17,662 nt of DNA from an uncultured Oscillospiraceae bacterium (GCA_934446565.1 CAKSEO010000049.1:1-17662), one strand, 5' to 3'. Counted from the first letter of the stretch, positions 1-7,659 are shown. Notes: generated from the letters alone by a model not told the origin. Program-made: numbers and translations.

Positions 1-2
1 CC

Positions 3-15
3 CCGGGAAACCCGG
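3..15. terminator. Short GC hairpin at window edge
   Basis: CCGGG-AAA-CCCGG forms a 5-bp stem with a 3-nt loop. Read on the minus strand it is the third hairpin after the symporter gene. Read on the plus strand it could belong to a gene that lies outside the window. It is too short to assign firmly. Confidence 0.3.
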
Positions 16-36
16 AGCAAAAAACGGATTTCAAAA

Positions 37-51
37 GCCCGCTTCGCGGGC
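37..51 (-). terminator. Second hairpin of the agcS terminator region
   Basis: GCCCGC-TTC-GCGGGC is a 6-bp GC stem. On the minus strand it is followed by TTTTGAAA, which fits a rho-independent terminator for the symporter gene. On the plus strand it is followed by AAATTCGA and seven T, so it may also stop plus-strand transcripts entering from outside the window. Confidence 0.55.
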
Positions 52-61
52 AAATTCGATT

Positions 62-77
62 TTTTTCGACAAGCTGA
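62..77 (-). repeat. Core of an intergenic repeat, copy 1 (minus orientation)
   Basis: On the minus strand this reads TCAGCTTGTCGAAAAA. It sits between the first (78-100) and second (37-51) hairpins downstream of the symporter gene. The identical 16-mer occurs at 17587-17602 on the plus strand between the two hairpins downstream of tsf. In both places it is preceded by ACAGCCC plus one or two bases and followed by a second hairpin and a T run, so the whole arrangement, not just the 16-mer, is repeated. Confidence 0.7.
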
Positions 78-100
78 CGGGGCTGTAAAAAACAGCCCCG
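78..100. terminator. 9-bp hairpin terminator between agcS and the window edge
   Basis: CGGGGCTGT and ACAGCCCCG pair around an AAAAA loop. On the plus strand it is followed by GGTTTTTTATT, a classic U-tract. On the minus strand it is the first hairpin after the symporter stop codon and lacks a U-tract of its own. It can serve convergent transcription from both sides. Confidence 0.7.
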
Positions 101-128
101 GTTTTTTATTGCTTTAGGATTTTCAGCG

Positions 129-1721
129 TTACTCTGCGTAGTCTGTGTCTATTCCTGCTTTGACGAGTTCTTTCTGCTCGGCTTCGAGCGCCAGCGCCTG
201 CTCGCGCTGTATCTGCTCGTGCACCGACAGCATCGGCTCAACGTCTATATGCCGCACATGACGGTCTATGTAGTTCTTCGTGCACTTGTAGACCATCGGA
301 GACAGCACCAGCACACCGATCAGGTTGGGTATCATCATCATGCCGTTGAATGTGTCGGAGAGCTCCCATGCGAGGTTCTCGCCCATGGTCGCGCCGCCGA
401 ATATCGCCAGAACGAACACGATCTTGTAGAACAGCGTAGCCTTTGTACCGAACAGATACTCGAACGCCTTTGTTCCGTAATGGCTCCAGCCGAGAGAGGT
501 CGAGAATGCAAACAGCAGCAGCGCGATCGCAACGAAGTAGCGCCCAAACTCGCCGAAATTAACCTGAAATGCAACGCCAACTATAGAGCCAGTCTGATTT
601 TCGAGATACGCGAATTCCTCCGCCAGTCTGCCTGTCTGAAGATTGAACAGCCCGGAGGAAAGGATCGTGAATGCAGTCAGCGAGCATACCACGATAGTAT
701 CGGTAAACACGCTGAAGATTCCCCACATGCCCTGGCTTACCGGCTCCTTTACGTTGGAGTTGCAATGCACCATTACCGAAGAGCCCAGACCTGCTTCGTT
801 GGAGAACACTCCGCGCTTCATTCCCATCTCGATAGCCATCTTGACGCCCTGACCCACAAGACCGCCGACAACAGCCTCCATGCCGAATGCGCTTTTAAAA
901 ATCGAGGAGAACACCGCGCCGAACTGGTCGATGTGCATAACACAGACGCTTATGGTACCCAGGAGGTAAACAATTACCATGATAGGAACTATTTTTTCGG
1001 TAACGAGGGCAATGCGCTTGATTCCTCCGATAACTACGAGCGCCGCAATGATCATCAGAACGATTCCGGTCACCCAGTTGGGTATGCCGAAAGTGCTGTA
1101 CATGTTGGTAGAGATAGTGTTTATCTGGGTCATGTTGCCTATTCCAAAGGAAGCAAAAAGACAGAACGCACAGAACAGCACAGCAAGAACAGAACCAAGC
1201 ACCTTACAGTGCTTCTTCGAACCAAGACCGTACTTCAGATAGTACATCGCGCCGCCGCTCCACTCGCCGTCCTTGTTCTTGACGCGGTAGAGTATACCCA
1301 GAACATTCTCCGCGAAGTTGGTCATCATGCCAAAGAACGCCATTATCCACATCCAGAACACAGCGCCAGGACCTCCGGTGACGATAGCCGAAGCCACGCC
1401 TGCGATATTGCCAGTGCCGACCGTGGACGCAAGAGCCGCGCATACGCTCTGGAACTGGGAGATCTGCTTGTCCTTGGTGTGAGCCGTGACCTTCCTGTCC
1501 TTGAACACCGCGCCGATGGTGCATCTGAACCATCTTCCAATGTGCGATATCTGGAAGAATTTCGTGAGCACTGACATCAGCACTCCGACGAACAGCAGAA
1601 GGATCAGAGCCGGCCAGCCCCACACGACGCTGCTCACAGCGTCGTTCACGGTCTTTACAACTCCGAGGAAACCGTTGTCCCCTGCTGCAGCCTCCGCTGC
1701 CGAAACAAGCATTAAATTCAT
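129..1721 (-). CDS. Sodium:alanine/glycine symporter, AGCS (AlsT/DagA) family
   Basis: This is a membrane transporter that brings in alanine or glycine with sodium ions. The family signature is visible near residues 95-125: a TVGTGNIAGVA stretch followed by a GGPGAVFWMW segment, which is highly characteristic of AGCS proteins. A second conserved stretch, around GMKRGVFSNEAGLGS, is also present. About ten hydrophobic segments span the chain, and the roughly 530-residue length is slightly longer than most members because of a charged C-terminal tail. I place the start at the ATG at 1721, with AGGAG nine bases upstream; a TTG two codons earlier would leave only about four bases. The gene stands alone, with its own promoter and hairpin terminators. 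Substrate choice between alanine and glycine cannot be read from the sequence. Confidence 0.93.
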   Translation of the reverse strand: MNLMLVSAAEAAAGDNGFLGVVKTVNDAVSSVVWGWPALILLLFVGVLMSVLTKFFQISHIGRWFRCTIGAVFKDRKVTAHTKDKQISQFQSVCAALASTVGTGNIAGVASAIVTGGPGAVFWMWIMAFFGMMTNFAENVLGILYRVKNKDGEWSGGAMYYLKYGLGSKKHCKVLGSVLAVLFCAFCLFASFGIGNMTQINTISTNMYSTFGIPNWVTGIVLMIIAALVVIGGIKRIALVTEKIVPIMVIVYLLGTISVCVMHIDQFGAVFSSIFKSAFGMEAVVGGLVGQGVKMAIEMGMKRGVFSNEAGLGSSVMVHCNSNVKEPVSQGMWGIFSVFTDTIVVCSLTAFTILSSGLFNLQTGRLAEEFAYLENQTGSIVGVAFQVNFGEFGRYFVAIALLLFAFSTSLGWSHYGTKAFEYLFGTKATLFYKIVFVLAIFGGATMGENLAWELSDTFNGMMMIPNLIGVLVLSPMVYKCTKNYIDRHVRHIDVEPMLSVHEQIQREQALALEAEQKELVKAGIDTDYAE

Positions 1722-1762
1722 AGTCAAAAACTCCTATATGTAGCGTAAAAACAATTAATTAT

Positions 1763-1791
1763 ATTATACACTATACTCAGGAAAAAATCAA
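1763..1791 (-). promoter_or_regulatory. Sigma-A type promoter of the AGCS symporter
   Basis: On the minus strand TTGATT (1786-1791) is followed after exactly 17 bases by TATAAT (1763-1768). Transcription should begin near 1756, giving a leader of about 35 bases. That is too short for a riboswitch. Confidence 0.7.
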
Positions 1792-1929
1792 ACCCTATGT
1801 ATATAGCATTTTGCACAAAATTTCATAAGTTATATTACAAAATCAAATGGTTTGAGTTTAATAAATTTGTGCTTGATGTAATTTTCACTAAAAAAAGTAG
1901 TAAAAACAGACAAAAGCATTAAATCCTTG

Positions 1930-1969
1930 TTGCCAAAAACATGTGCTTTATGATATACTTATTTATAAT
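1930..1969 (+). promoter_or_regulatory. Candidate promoter of the GGDEF-EAL gene
   Basis: TTGCCA (1930-1935) is followed after 18 bases by TATACT (1954-1959). A second possible -10 box, TATAAT, lies at 1964-1969 but has no good -35. A 7-base inverted repeat, ATACTTA and TAAGTAT at 1955-1961 and 1974-1980, overlaps the first -10 and could be a regulator site. The rest of the 292-base gap between the two divergent genes is AT-rich and shows nothing else I can name. Confidence 0.45.
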
Positions 1970-2013
1970 AGTTTAAGTATGCTTATAACAATCGGGCAAA
2001 AAGGAGAATCACC

Positions 2014-5000
2014 TTGAAAAAGTCACGTCCACTAATCGGAATAATCGCTGCCGAGGCAGAATATATTTTCTTCTCAAATGCGCTCAGCACCATACAAAAA
2101 GAGCTTTTCGCCGCAGATATGGACGCTGCTGTATTTTCGTCGCTCATGATGTCCGGCAACGCCGAATTTGACGCGGCTGAAAATTCCGTTTACGATCTTG
2201 TTGACCTTGATATCCTTGACGGAATTATAATCCTCCCGACAAGCATTAACGATTTTGGTACGCGGGAACGCCTTGTATCACGTATCAAAAAGGAATTCAA
2301 GGGTCCTGTGGTTTCGTTCGACGGTCAGGTTGACGGATTCGAGAACTGTATTTATAACTACGAGTCGGTCGCTGAAATGATGGTCAGCCATATCATGGAT
2401 CATCACGGAGCTAAAGTCATCGACTTCGTTGGCGGTCCGCACGATGATTTCCACGACGCGATAGAGCATTATTTTGTAAACGCCATGGCTAAGCGTGGAT
2501 ACGATATCCCTGAAAAGCGCATCCACCACGGCAAGGACTGGGTATCGGATTACTCCGGCATCGCTGGTGAGATAATCAGCAACGACCTGCCGGACGCTAT
2601 AATGTGCTGTTCCGACCTGACTGCTGTTCAGCTGATAGCTGCGCTTTCTGACAAGGGCGTGCAGATACCCAGGGACGTACTTCTTACCGGTCTTAATCAG
2701 AAAGAGCCCTACGGCGCAGATTACCTCAATATCACCTCCGCGCTGCGCGACCCTGTGACCCTGGCTCAGAACTCGGCCCGTTACATAATCTCCAAGATAA
2801 GGGGAACGGATTACACGCCGATTCCTGATACCGAATGCGGACGTCTAAAGCCCGGAATGACCTGCGGCTGCTGCGCTCCGAACATTGGAACGCTCTGCCG
2901 CGCCGCTGCTTCCGAGATGACCGTCCTTCAGCGCAACGGCATGGATTCCTATTACAACTTCATGTCCGAGGACCTCATTGGCGCCGATACATTCTACGAT
3001 TACCTCTGGAAAGTGGACTGGTATACCCATTTCCTTGGGGATTTCTCCGGATTCTGGCTCTGCCTTAACGATCAGGTCATGCACAACGCTGCACCGGAGC
3101 CTGGTTTCACGAACCGCATAAATCTCGCATTCAGCCGCACCGCTGAGGGCAGCACGGTTGACCTGATGGCGAAATTCCCACGGGAAATGCTGCTTCCTGA
3201 TATCTTTAAGGAGCGCGAAAATCCGGCGTCGTTCATCTTTACATCGCTGCACTTCCTCGGCGTAAATTACGGCTACGTTGTGCTTTCCTACGGCGACAGC
3301 GGAAAGGTATACGACAGAGTGTACGTAAAGTGGCTCAGGGTGATCACCTGCGCCCTTGAGAAGCAGCGCCGCCACATCTTATACAACGATACCGTTACGG
3401 ACGCGCAGGTGCGCGACCCGCTCACTGGTCTGCTGAACATGCGCGGCTACGTCCGCATAATGACCGAGCGCTGCGGCAAGTTCAACGATCCCAAAAAGCA
3501 GCTCCGCATTATTTCTATTGATGTTGAAAACCTCAAGGGTATCAACGACACCTACGGTTACGCCGAGGGTGATAAAGTTCTTCAGTCTCTTGGTGTCGCT
3601 CTTTCCGGTATAGCCGGCGACAGCGATGTCGTAGTAAGGGTCAGCGGAGACGAGTTCTTTATTGCCGGGGTAATTGATGAGGATTCCTTTGACGATGTTC
3701 CGTCCAGGCTGAATTCTGTCGTAGATACGATAAATCACCGCGGGAATTCCGAATACGGCGTGAATATTTACACTTCCTCTATTTCCGCGCCGCTTACGGA
3801 CAAGTCCGTTCTTGATAAGCTGCCATATGAGGCGGCGTACCAGCGAACCCTCACCAAGGACAACCACACCAAGATGCACAAGACGGCGGATGTTTCCACC
3901 GAGACCTTCGACCCGGAGGAGCGACAGAATGTCGTCAGACTTCTCAACGAGAACCTGTTTACCTACAATTTCCAGCCTATCGTCAGCGCAAAGGACGGCA
4001 GTATTTTCGCTTACGAAGCGCTCATGCGCTCCGGCGAGGAATTCCGTCTGTCTCCGCTCACGATACTGACCCATGCAGAGGCGCTCGACCGACTTCAGGA
4101 CGTCGAGAAATGCACGATGTTCAATACCATGCGTTTTGCCAAGGAAAATCAGCGTCAGCTTGCAGGAAAGCTGCTGTTTATAAACAGTATCCCTGCATGT
4201 ACGCTTCCCGACGCGGATTTTGAGCAGCTTTTCCAGCTCTACGGCGACATAATGAAGAATATAGTCGTGGAGTTCACCGAGCAGACGGAAGCAAGCTCCA
4301 GCCAGCTCAAGACGCTGCTTGAGCGCAGCCAGCGCTGCGGATTCAAGGTCGCGATAGATGACTACGGCACCGGCTATTCCAACATCAGCAACCTGCTGAC
4401 GTTCATGCCTAATGTAGTTAAGATAGACCGCAGCCTTATAATGAACATCCACAAGGACAAGCGCAAGAAGCACTTCACCCGCAACATCATCGACTACGCG
4501 CATGACAACAATTTCATGGCGCTTGCAGAGGGCGTTGAGCTCACAGAGGAGCTCCAGACCGTTATCGGCATGGGCGTTGATCTCATCCAGGGTTACTACA
4601 CGGCAAAGCCGTCCGCCGACATCATTCCGGAGATAAATCCGGATATCGCGCTCGAGATACAGGAATACAACCGCCAGACAGAAAGCCGCCGTACCCGCAA
4701 GACCTACTTCACCGGCGACGAGCGGGAGATATCCCTTATGGCGCTCGACCTTGACAGCTACACTGATATCATCATCAACAGAACGGAATACACCCTGACC
4801 GGCAACAAGAACTACACCTCAGAGATGGCGGTACGCACCAAGGACAACATCGACTGCCGCCTGAATCTTGTTGACATCACCGTGCAGAACGATAATGCAG
4901 GCGCGTCGATAACCGTAGGTCAGAACAGTACAATGACGCTGAACATCATCGGCGAGGTTACGCTGACCGGAGGGATATACGTGCCCATCGGTTCAACACT

Positions 5001-5733
5001 TAAAATAATCGGCGACGGCGCTCTGCACATAAATTCAACCAGCAACCAGACGTATGCCATCGGCTCAGGCTGTACAATGCCGTATGGCAACATCGACATC
5101 TGTACCAATAGCGGTATCTATATCCATCTCGACAGCGAAAAGAGCGTTGCCATAGGCGGCAGAAGCAACGAGGGAAGTTCATACATACGCATCCGCTGCA
5201 AGGAGCTTATCATCGAGCAGATGGGCAAAAAGACCCTCGGAATAGGAAGCCTGCTCTCCGGCGCTGATATTGAGATAGACGGCACCCGCTTTACTATCGA
5301 GCACCATTCCAAGACTGCGCTCGGTATAGGAAGCTACAGCGATCCCTGCAATATCAGCATACGCAACGGCTGCGCAAAGTTCAAGATGTCCGGTGATAAG
5401 GTCGGCGGCATCGGTTCGTTCAATTCCAGCGGAGGCAGCATAGAGATGGCTGACGTCCGTATCAATACTGAATTCAAGGCAAAGGAGATACTCTGTATAG
5501 GCGCGGACAAGAGTTTTGGAAGTATTACGATGAACGACTGTACGTTCGATTCGCTCATCGAGGGCGCGGAATCAGTCGTATTGGGTTCCGCAGACTGCGA
5601 GGGAACACTCAGCATGTCGATGTGCAGCGGTACTATACTGGTGCGTTCAAGCGTAAAAACGCTTCTCGGCGTAAATCCGGAGAATCTGATATCCGACCAC
5701 TGCGTTGGACTTCAATTTGTTGAAAATGAATAA
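2014..5733 (+). CDS. LacI-type sensor / GGDEF / EAL protein with C-terminal beta-solenoid
   Basis: A 1239-residue, probably cytoplasmic cyclic-di-GMP protein with no signal peptide or membrane segment. Residues 1-275 resemble the sugar-binding part of LacI regulators, beginning with SRPLIGIIAA, but there is no DNA-binding helix-turn-helix. A cysteine cluster (C275, C284, C286, C287, C295) follows, then a GAF-like region at about 300-460. The GGDEF domain starts at DPLTGL (D468). Its signature is SGDEF (544-548) and no RxxD inhibitory site precedes it. The EAL domain has EAL at 668-670, an ExTE-type segment, DDYGTGY from D782, K803, E839 and QGYY from Q859, so phosphodiesterase residues look intact. 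Residues 905-1239 form repeats of about 28-32 residues with an IGS core. The start is a TTG with AAGGAG seven bases upstream. I infer a ligand-controlled c-di-GMP phosphodiesterase; the ligand and the role of the solenoid are unknown. Confidence 0.88.
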   Translation: MKKSRPLIGIIAAEAEYIFFSNALSTIQKELFAADMDAAVFSSLMMSGNAEFDAAENSVYDLVDLDILDGIIILPTSINDFGTRERLVSRIKKEFKGPVVSFDGQVDGFENCIYNYESVAEMMVSHIMDHHGAKVIDFVGGPHDDFHDAIEHYFVNAMAKRGYDIPEKRIHHGKDWVSDYSGIAGEIISNDLPDAIMCCSDLTAVQLIAALSDKGVQIPRDVLLTGLNQKEPYGADYLNITSALRDPVTLAQNSARYIISKIRGTDYTPIPDTECGRLKPGMTCGCCAPNIGTLCRAAASEMTVLQRNGMDSYYNFMSEDLIGADTFYDYLWKVDWYTHFLGDFSGFWLCLNDQVMHNAAPEPGFTNRINLAFSRTAEGSTVDLMAKFPREMLLPDIFKERENPASFIFTSLHFLGVNYGYVVLSYGDSGKVYDRVYVKWLRVITCALEKQRRHILYNDTVTDAQVRDPLTGLLNMRGYVRIMTERCGKFNDPKKQLRIISIDVENLKGINDTYGYAEGDKVLQSLGVALSGIAGDSDVVVRVSGDEFFIAGVIDEDSFDDVPSRLNSVVDTINHRGNSEYGVNIYTSSISAPLTDKSVLDKLPYEAAYQRTLTKDNHTKMHKTADVSTETFDPEERQNVVRLLNENLFTYNFQPIVSAKDGSIFAYEALMRSGEEFRLSPLTILTHAEALDRLQDVEKCTMFNTMRFAKENQRQLAGKLLFINSIPACTLPDADFEQLFQLYGDIMKNIVVEFTEQTEASSSQLKTLLERSQRCGFKVAIDDYGTGYSNISNLLTFMPNVVKIDRSLIMNIHKDKRKKHFTRNIIDYAHDNNFMALAEGVELTEELQTVIGMGVDLIQGYYTAKPSADIIPEINPDIALEIQEYNRQTESRRTRKTYFTGDEREISLMALDLDSYTDIIINRTEYTLTGNKNYTSEMAVRTKDNIDCRLNLVDITVQNDNAGASITVGQNSTMTLNIIGEVTLTGGIYVPIGSTLKIIGDGALHINSTSNQTYAIGSGCTMPYGNIDICTNSGIYIHLDSEKSVAIGGRSNEGSSYIRIRCKELIIEQMGKKTLGIGSLLSGADIEIDGTRFTIEHHSKTALGIGSYSDPCNISIRNGCAKFKMSGDKVGGIGSFNSSGGSIEMADVRINTEFKAKEILCIGADKSFGSITMNDCTFDSLIEGAESVVLGSADCEGTLSMSMCSGTILVRSSVKTLLGVNPENLISDHCVGLQFVENE
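5050..5679 (+). repeat. Seven-unit beta-solenoid repeat within the GGDEF-EAL protein
   Basis: Residues about 1013-1222 contain successive units beginning YAIGSG, VAIGGR, LGIGSL, LGIGSY, GGIGSF, LCIGAD and VVLGSA, with a partial LLGVNP at the end. Each unit is about 28-32 residues, with two short alternating-hydrophobic strands separated by a polar turn. The rough consensus is hydrophobic-x-IGS, then IxI, then IxI, then a Lys or charged turn. The preceding stretch 905-1012 has the same strand-turn character with weaker repeats. The pattern resembles right-handed beta-helices found in clostridial surface and carbohydrate-binding proteins, but here it is on an intracellular signalling protein. 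Confidence 0.75.
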
Positions 5734-5779
5734 AGAAAAACTGGGCTGCACAATGTCAGCCCAGTTTTTCTTTATTCAT
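5726..5779. terminator. Bidirectional terminator between the GGDEF-EAL gene and the aldo/keto reductase
   Basis: A perfect 23-bp stem (5726-5748 with 5757-5779) closes around an 8-base loop. The GC core is CTGGGCTG paired with CAGCCCAG, flanked by an A-run on the left and TTTTTCTTTATT on the right. Each strand therefore has a U-tract. The left arm overlaps the last codons and stop of the GGDEF-EAL gene. Confidence 0.9.
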
Positions 5780-5813
5780 GGTCCAGGAGAGAATTCTGAA
5801 GCGTTCTCAGATT

Positions 5814-6653
5814 TCAGACTATCGACATGAACCATTCTACTGTCTCAGGGTCGTGGTGGGAGAAGAACAGACTCTTTCCAGTGTCCAGCGCTTCAAGCTG
5901 CTTCATTTCTTCGGTGGTCAGCTCGAAATCGAATATGTTGAAATTCTCTTTCATGCGTTCATCATGGACGGACTTCGGGATGATCACCGAACCGCTTTGC
6001 AACAGGAATCTCAGCGCTACCTGCGCAGGCGTCTTGCCGTACTTTCCGCCTATTTCGCGGAGAGTGGGAGTGTTGAAGAAATCGTTCCTGCCCTCGGCGA
6101 ACGGACCCCAGCTCATGAGCTGGGTGCCGCACTTATCGAGGTACTTTCTTGCGACCTTCTGCTGCTGGAAGATGTGATTCTCGACCTGGTTGACTGCGGG
6201 TTTTACCTCTGCAAAGTGCGCAATATCAATAAACCTGTCAGGATAGAAGTTGGAAACGCCGATGGCGCGAGCTTTTCCAGCTTTGTACGCCTCCTCCATC
6301 GCACGGTAGGTCCCGTAATAGTCGCCGAACGGCTGGTGTATCAGCAGCAGGTCAACGTAGTCGCTCTTCAGCCTGTGGAGCGATTCCTCGATGGATGCTT
6401 TCGCCTTATCGTAGCCCGCGTTTGTTATCCATATCTTGGTGGTGATGAACAGCTCCTCGCGGCGAAGTCCGCACTTTGCGATGGCATTTCCCACGCCCTC
6501 CTCGTTGCCGTAAGCCTGGGCTGTGTCTATGCTGCGGTAGCCGTTCTTTATCGCTTCCAGTACGCAGCGCTCTGTTTCTTCCGGCGGGGTCTGGTATACG
6601 CCGTAGCCGAGCTGTGGCATTTTTACGCCGTTGTTGAGTGTTACATAGGTCAT
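5814..6653 (-). CDS. Aldo/keto reductase (2,5-diketogluconate reductase-like)
   Basis: A cytoplasmic NADPH-dependent reductase of the AKR superfamily that reduces aldehydes or ketones to alcohols. The 279 residues match the single TIM-barrel length. The catalytic tetrad can be seen: Asp and Tyr in SIDTAQAYGNEEGVG, Lys in LFITTKIW, and His in LLLIHQPFGDYY. The C-terminal cofactor-binding stretch with VIIPKSV and an R/N pair (HDERMKENFNIF) is also typical. ATG start at 6653 with GGAGG upstream. It is divergent from a LysR-type regulator with overlapping promoters, which suggests the regulator controls it. Substrate is not predictable; the nearest well-known relatives are 2,5-diketo-D-gluconate reductases and methylglyoxal reductases. 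Confidence 0.92.
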   Translation of the reverse strand: MTYVTLNNGVKMPQLGYGVYQTPPEETERCVLEAIKNGYRSIDTAQAYGNEEGVGNAIAKCGLRREELFITTKIWITNAGYDKAKASIEESLHRLKSDYVDLLLIHQPFGDYYGTYRAMEEAYKAGKARAIGVSNFYPDRFIDIAHFAEVKPAVNQVENHIFQQQKVARKYLDKCGTQLMSWGPFAEGRNDFFNTPTLREIGGKYGKTPAQVALRFLLQSGSVIIPKSVHDERMKENFNIFDFELTTEEMKQLEALDTGKSLFFSHHDPETVEWFMSIV

Positions 6654-6707
6654 GATGATTCCTCCGTTCAGTATTCATTAGATGTTCGGGTTTTTTACTG
6701 ATTTCCC

Positions 6708-6736
6708 TTTACAATACTATTATATCATGATATAAT
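6708..6736 (+). promoter_or_regulatory. Promoter of the LysR-type regulator
   Basis: TTTACA (6708-6713), 17-base spacer, TATAAT (6731-6736). The -10 box is the right arm of the perfect palindrome at 6719-6736. Confidence 0.7.
6719..6736. promoter_or_regulatory. Perfect 18-bp palindrome, candidate LysR-family operator
   Basis: ATTATATCATGATATAAT is its own reverse complement, centred between 6727 and 6728. It contains T-N11-A spacing as expected of LysR-type operators. It covers the -10 boxes of both divergent promoters, so a bound regulator could block or retune both. AT-rich palindromes can arise because two -10 boxes face each other, so the operator role is inference. Confidence 0.5.
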
Positions 6737-6748
6737 GTAAATGTACAA
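6719..6748 (-). promoter_or_regulatory. Promoter of the aldo/keto reductase
   Basis: On the minus strand TTGTAC (6743-6748) is followed after 18 bases by TATAAT (6719-6724). It overlaps the lysR promoter on the other strand. Confidence 0.55.
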
Positions 6749-6798
6749 TATCAATTCCGGAATCTGCATTTCATAAAATGAATAGTGAGGACTTGCCT

Positions 6799-7611
6799 AT
6801 GCTGGATCTATACGAGCTGGAACAATTCGCGGCATTCGGAGAGTACGGAACGCTTTCCCGTGCGGCGGAGAAAATGCACATTTCACAGCCAACTCTTACC
6901 CGGAGCATGCGCCATGTCGAGGACGCGTTCGGTGCGCAGCTGTTCGACCGCACAAAAAACCGTATTGAGCTGAACGCCACTGGAAAGCTTGCCGTGGAAT
7001 GCGCCCGCAGGCTGCTTGCGGAATCTGATCGTGCGGTAAGCCAGGTGCGCGCTTTCGACCAGCGACAGAGGACTATAGTCGTCAGGTCCTGCGCGCCCGC
7101 TCCGCTGTGGGAGCTGATGAAGATACTACAGCAGAAGTACCCGGACAGGACGATATCCTCAAGTATTGCGTCGAACGATGAGGTGCTGCGCTCCTGGGAA
7201 AGCGGGGAATGCGACGTCGCGGTGCTGCCGTTCCGGCAGGACTGCGTGGAGGGAACGGCGCGGGAATTCATGCGGGAAAACCTGTTCGTATGCGTACCCG
7301 CTTACCACGAGCTTGCAAAAAATGAACGGCTGACATTTGCGGATATCAATGGATTTAATTTCCTGCTGAGATCGGAGCTTGGTTTCTGGGACCTGCTTTG
7401 CCGGAAGAAAATGCCTGCTTCGCGATTCCTGGTGCAGACAGATGATTTTACATTCCGGGAGCTGATAAAGTCGTCGTCGCTGCCGAGTTTCGTGACTGAC
7501 TATATCAGGTGGGATTCCTGGGAGTATCAGGGACGGGTCATGATCCCGCTGGAAGACGTTGATGTCAAGGTGACGTTCTGGATGCTTACCAGGCAAGCCG
7601 GAATGATATAG
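6799..7611 (+). CDS. LysR-family transcriptional regulator
   Basis: A DNA-binding regulator. The N-terminal winged helix-turn-helix is clear: LDLYELEQFAAF, then GTLSRAAEKMHISQPTLTRSMRHVEDAFGAQLFDR at about residues 2-50, with the usual A-S-Q-P/T-S pattern of LysR proteins. The rest (about 80-270) is a periplasmic-binding-like effector domain. At 270 residues it is somewhat shorter than the usual 290-300. I choose the ATG at 6799 because GTGAGG lies eight bases before it; the upstream ATG at 6778 has no convincing site. It is transcribed away from the aldo/keto reductase and probably regulates it and itself. The inducer is unknown. Confidence 0.9.
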   Translation: MLDLYELEQFAAFGEYGTLSRAAEKMHISQPTLTRSMRHVEDAFGAQLFDRTKNRIELNATGKLAVECARRLLAESDRAVSQVRAFDQRQRTIVVRSCAPAPLWELMKILQQKYPDRTISSSIASNDEVLRSWESGECDVAVLPFRQDCVEGTAREFMRENLFVCVPAYHELAKNERLTFADINGFNFLLRSELGFWDLLCRKKMPASRFLVQTDDFTFRELIKSSSLPSFVTDYIRWDSWEYQGRVMIPLEDVDVKVTFWMLTRQAGMI

Positions 7612-7619
7612 AATACGAA

Positions 7620-7656
7620 AAGCGCATTGCAGGCAAAACGGCTCTGCAATGCGCTT
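7620..7656. terminator. Bidirectional terminator between lysR-type gene and Enzyme I-like gene
   Basis: AAGCGCATTGCAG and CTGCAATGCGCTT form a perfect 13-bp stem with an 11-base loop. On the minus strand it is followed by TTCGTATTC and on the plus strand by GCTTTATG, so the U-tracts are short. It lies between two convergent stop codons (7611 and 7660). Confidence 0.75.
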
Positions 7657-7659
7657 GCT

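Noticed and set aside
219..1574. A 451-codon open frame on the plus strand opposite the symporter
   Set aside because: Its translation is rich in His, Arg and Glu and lacks domain character; the minus-strand frame has clear AGCS motifs and membrane segments.
1722..1762. A glycine riboswitch before the symporter
   Set aside because: These often control AGCS genes, but the predicted leader is only about 35 bases and shows no such fold.
3379..4503. A 374-codon minus-strand frame inside the GGDEF-EAL gene, and other long frames opposite the aldo/keto reductase, ptsI-like and apbE genes
   Set aside because: All are antisense shadows of genes with clear motifs, caused by GC-rich third positions.
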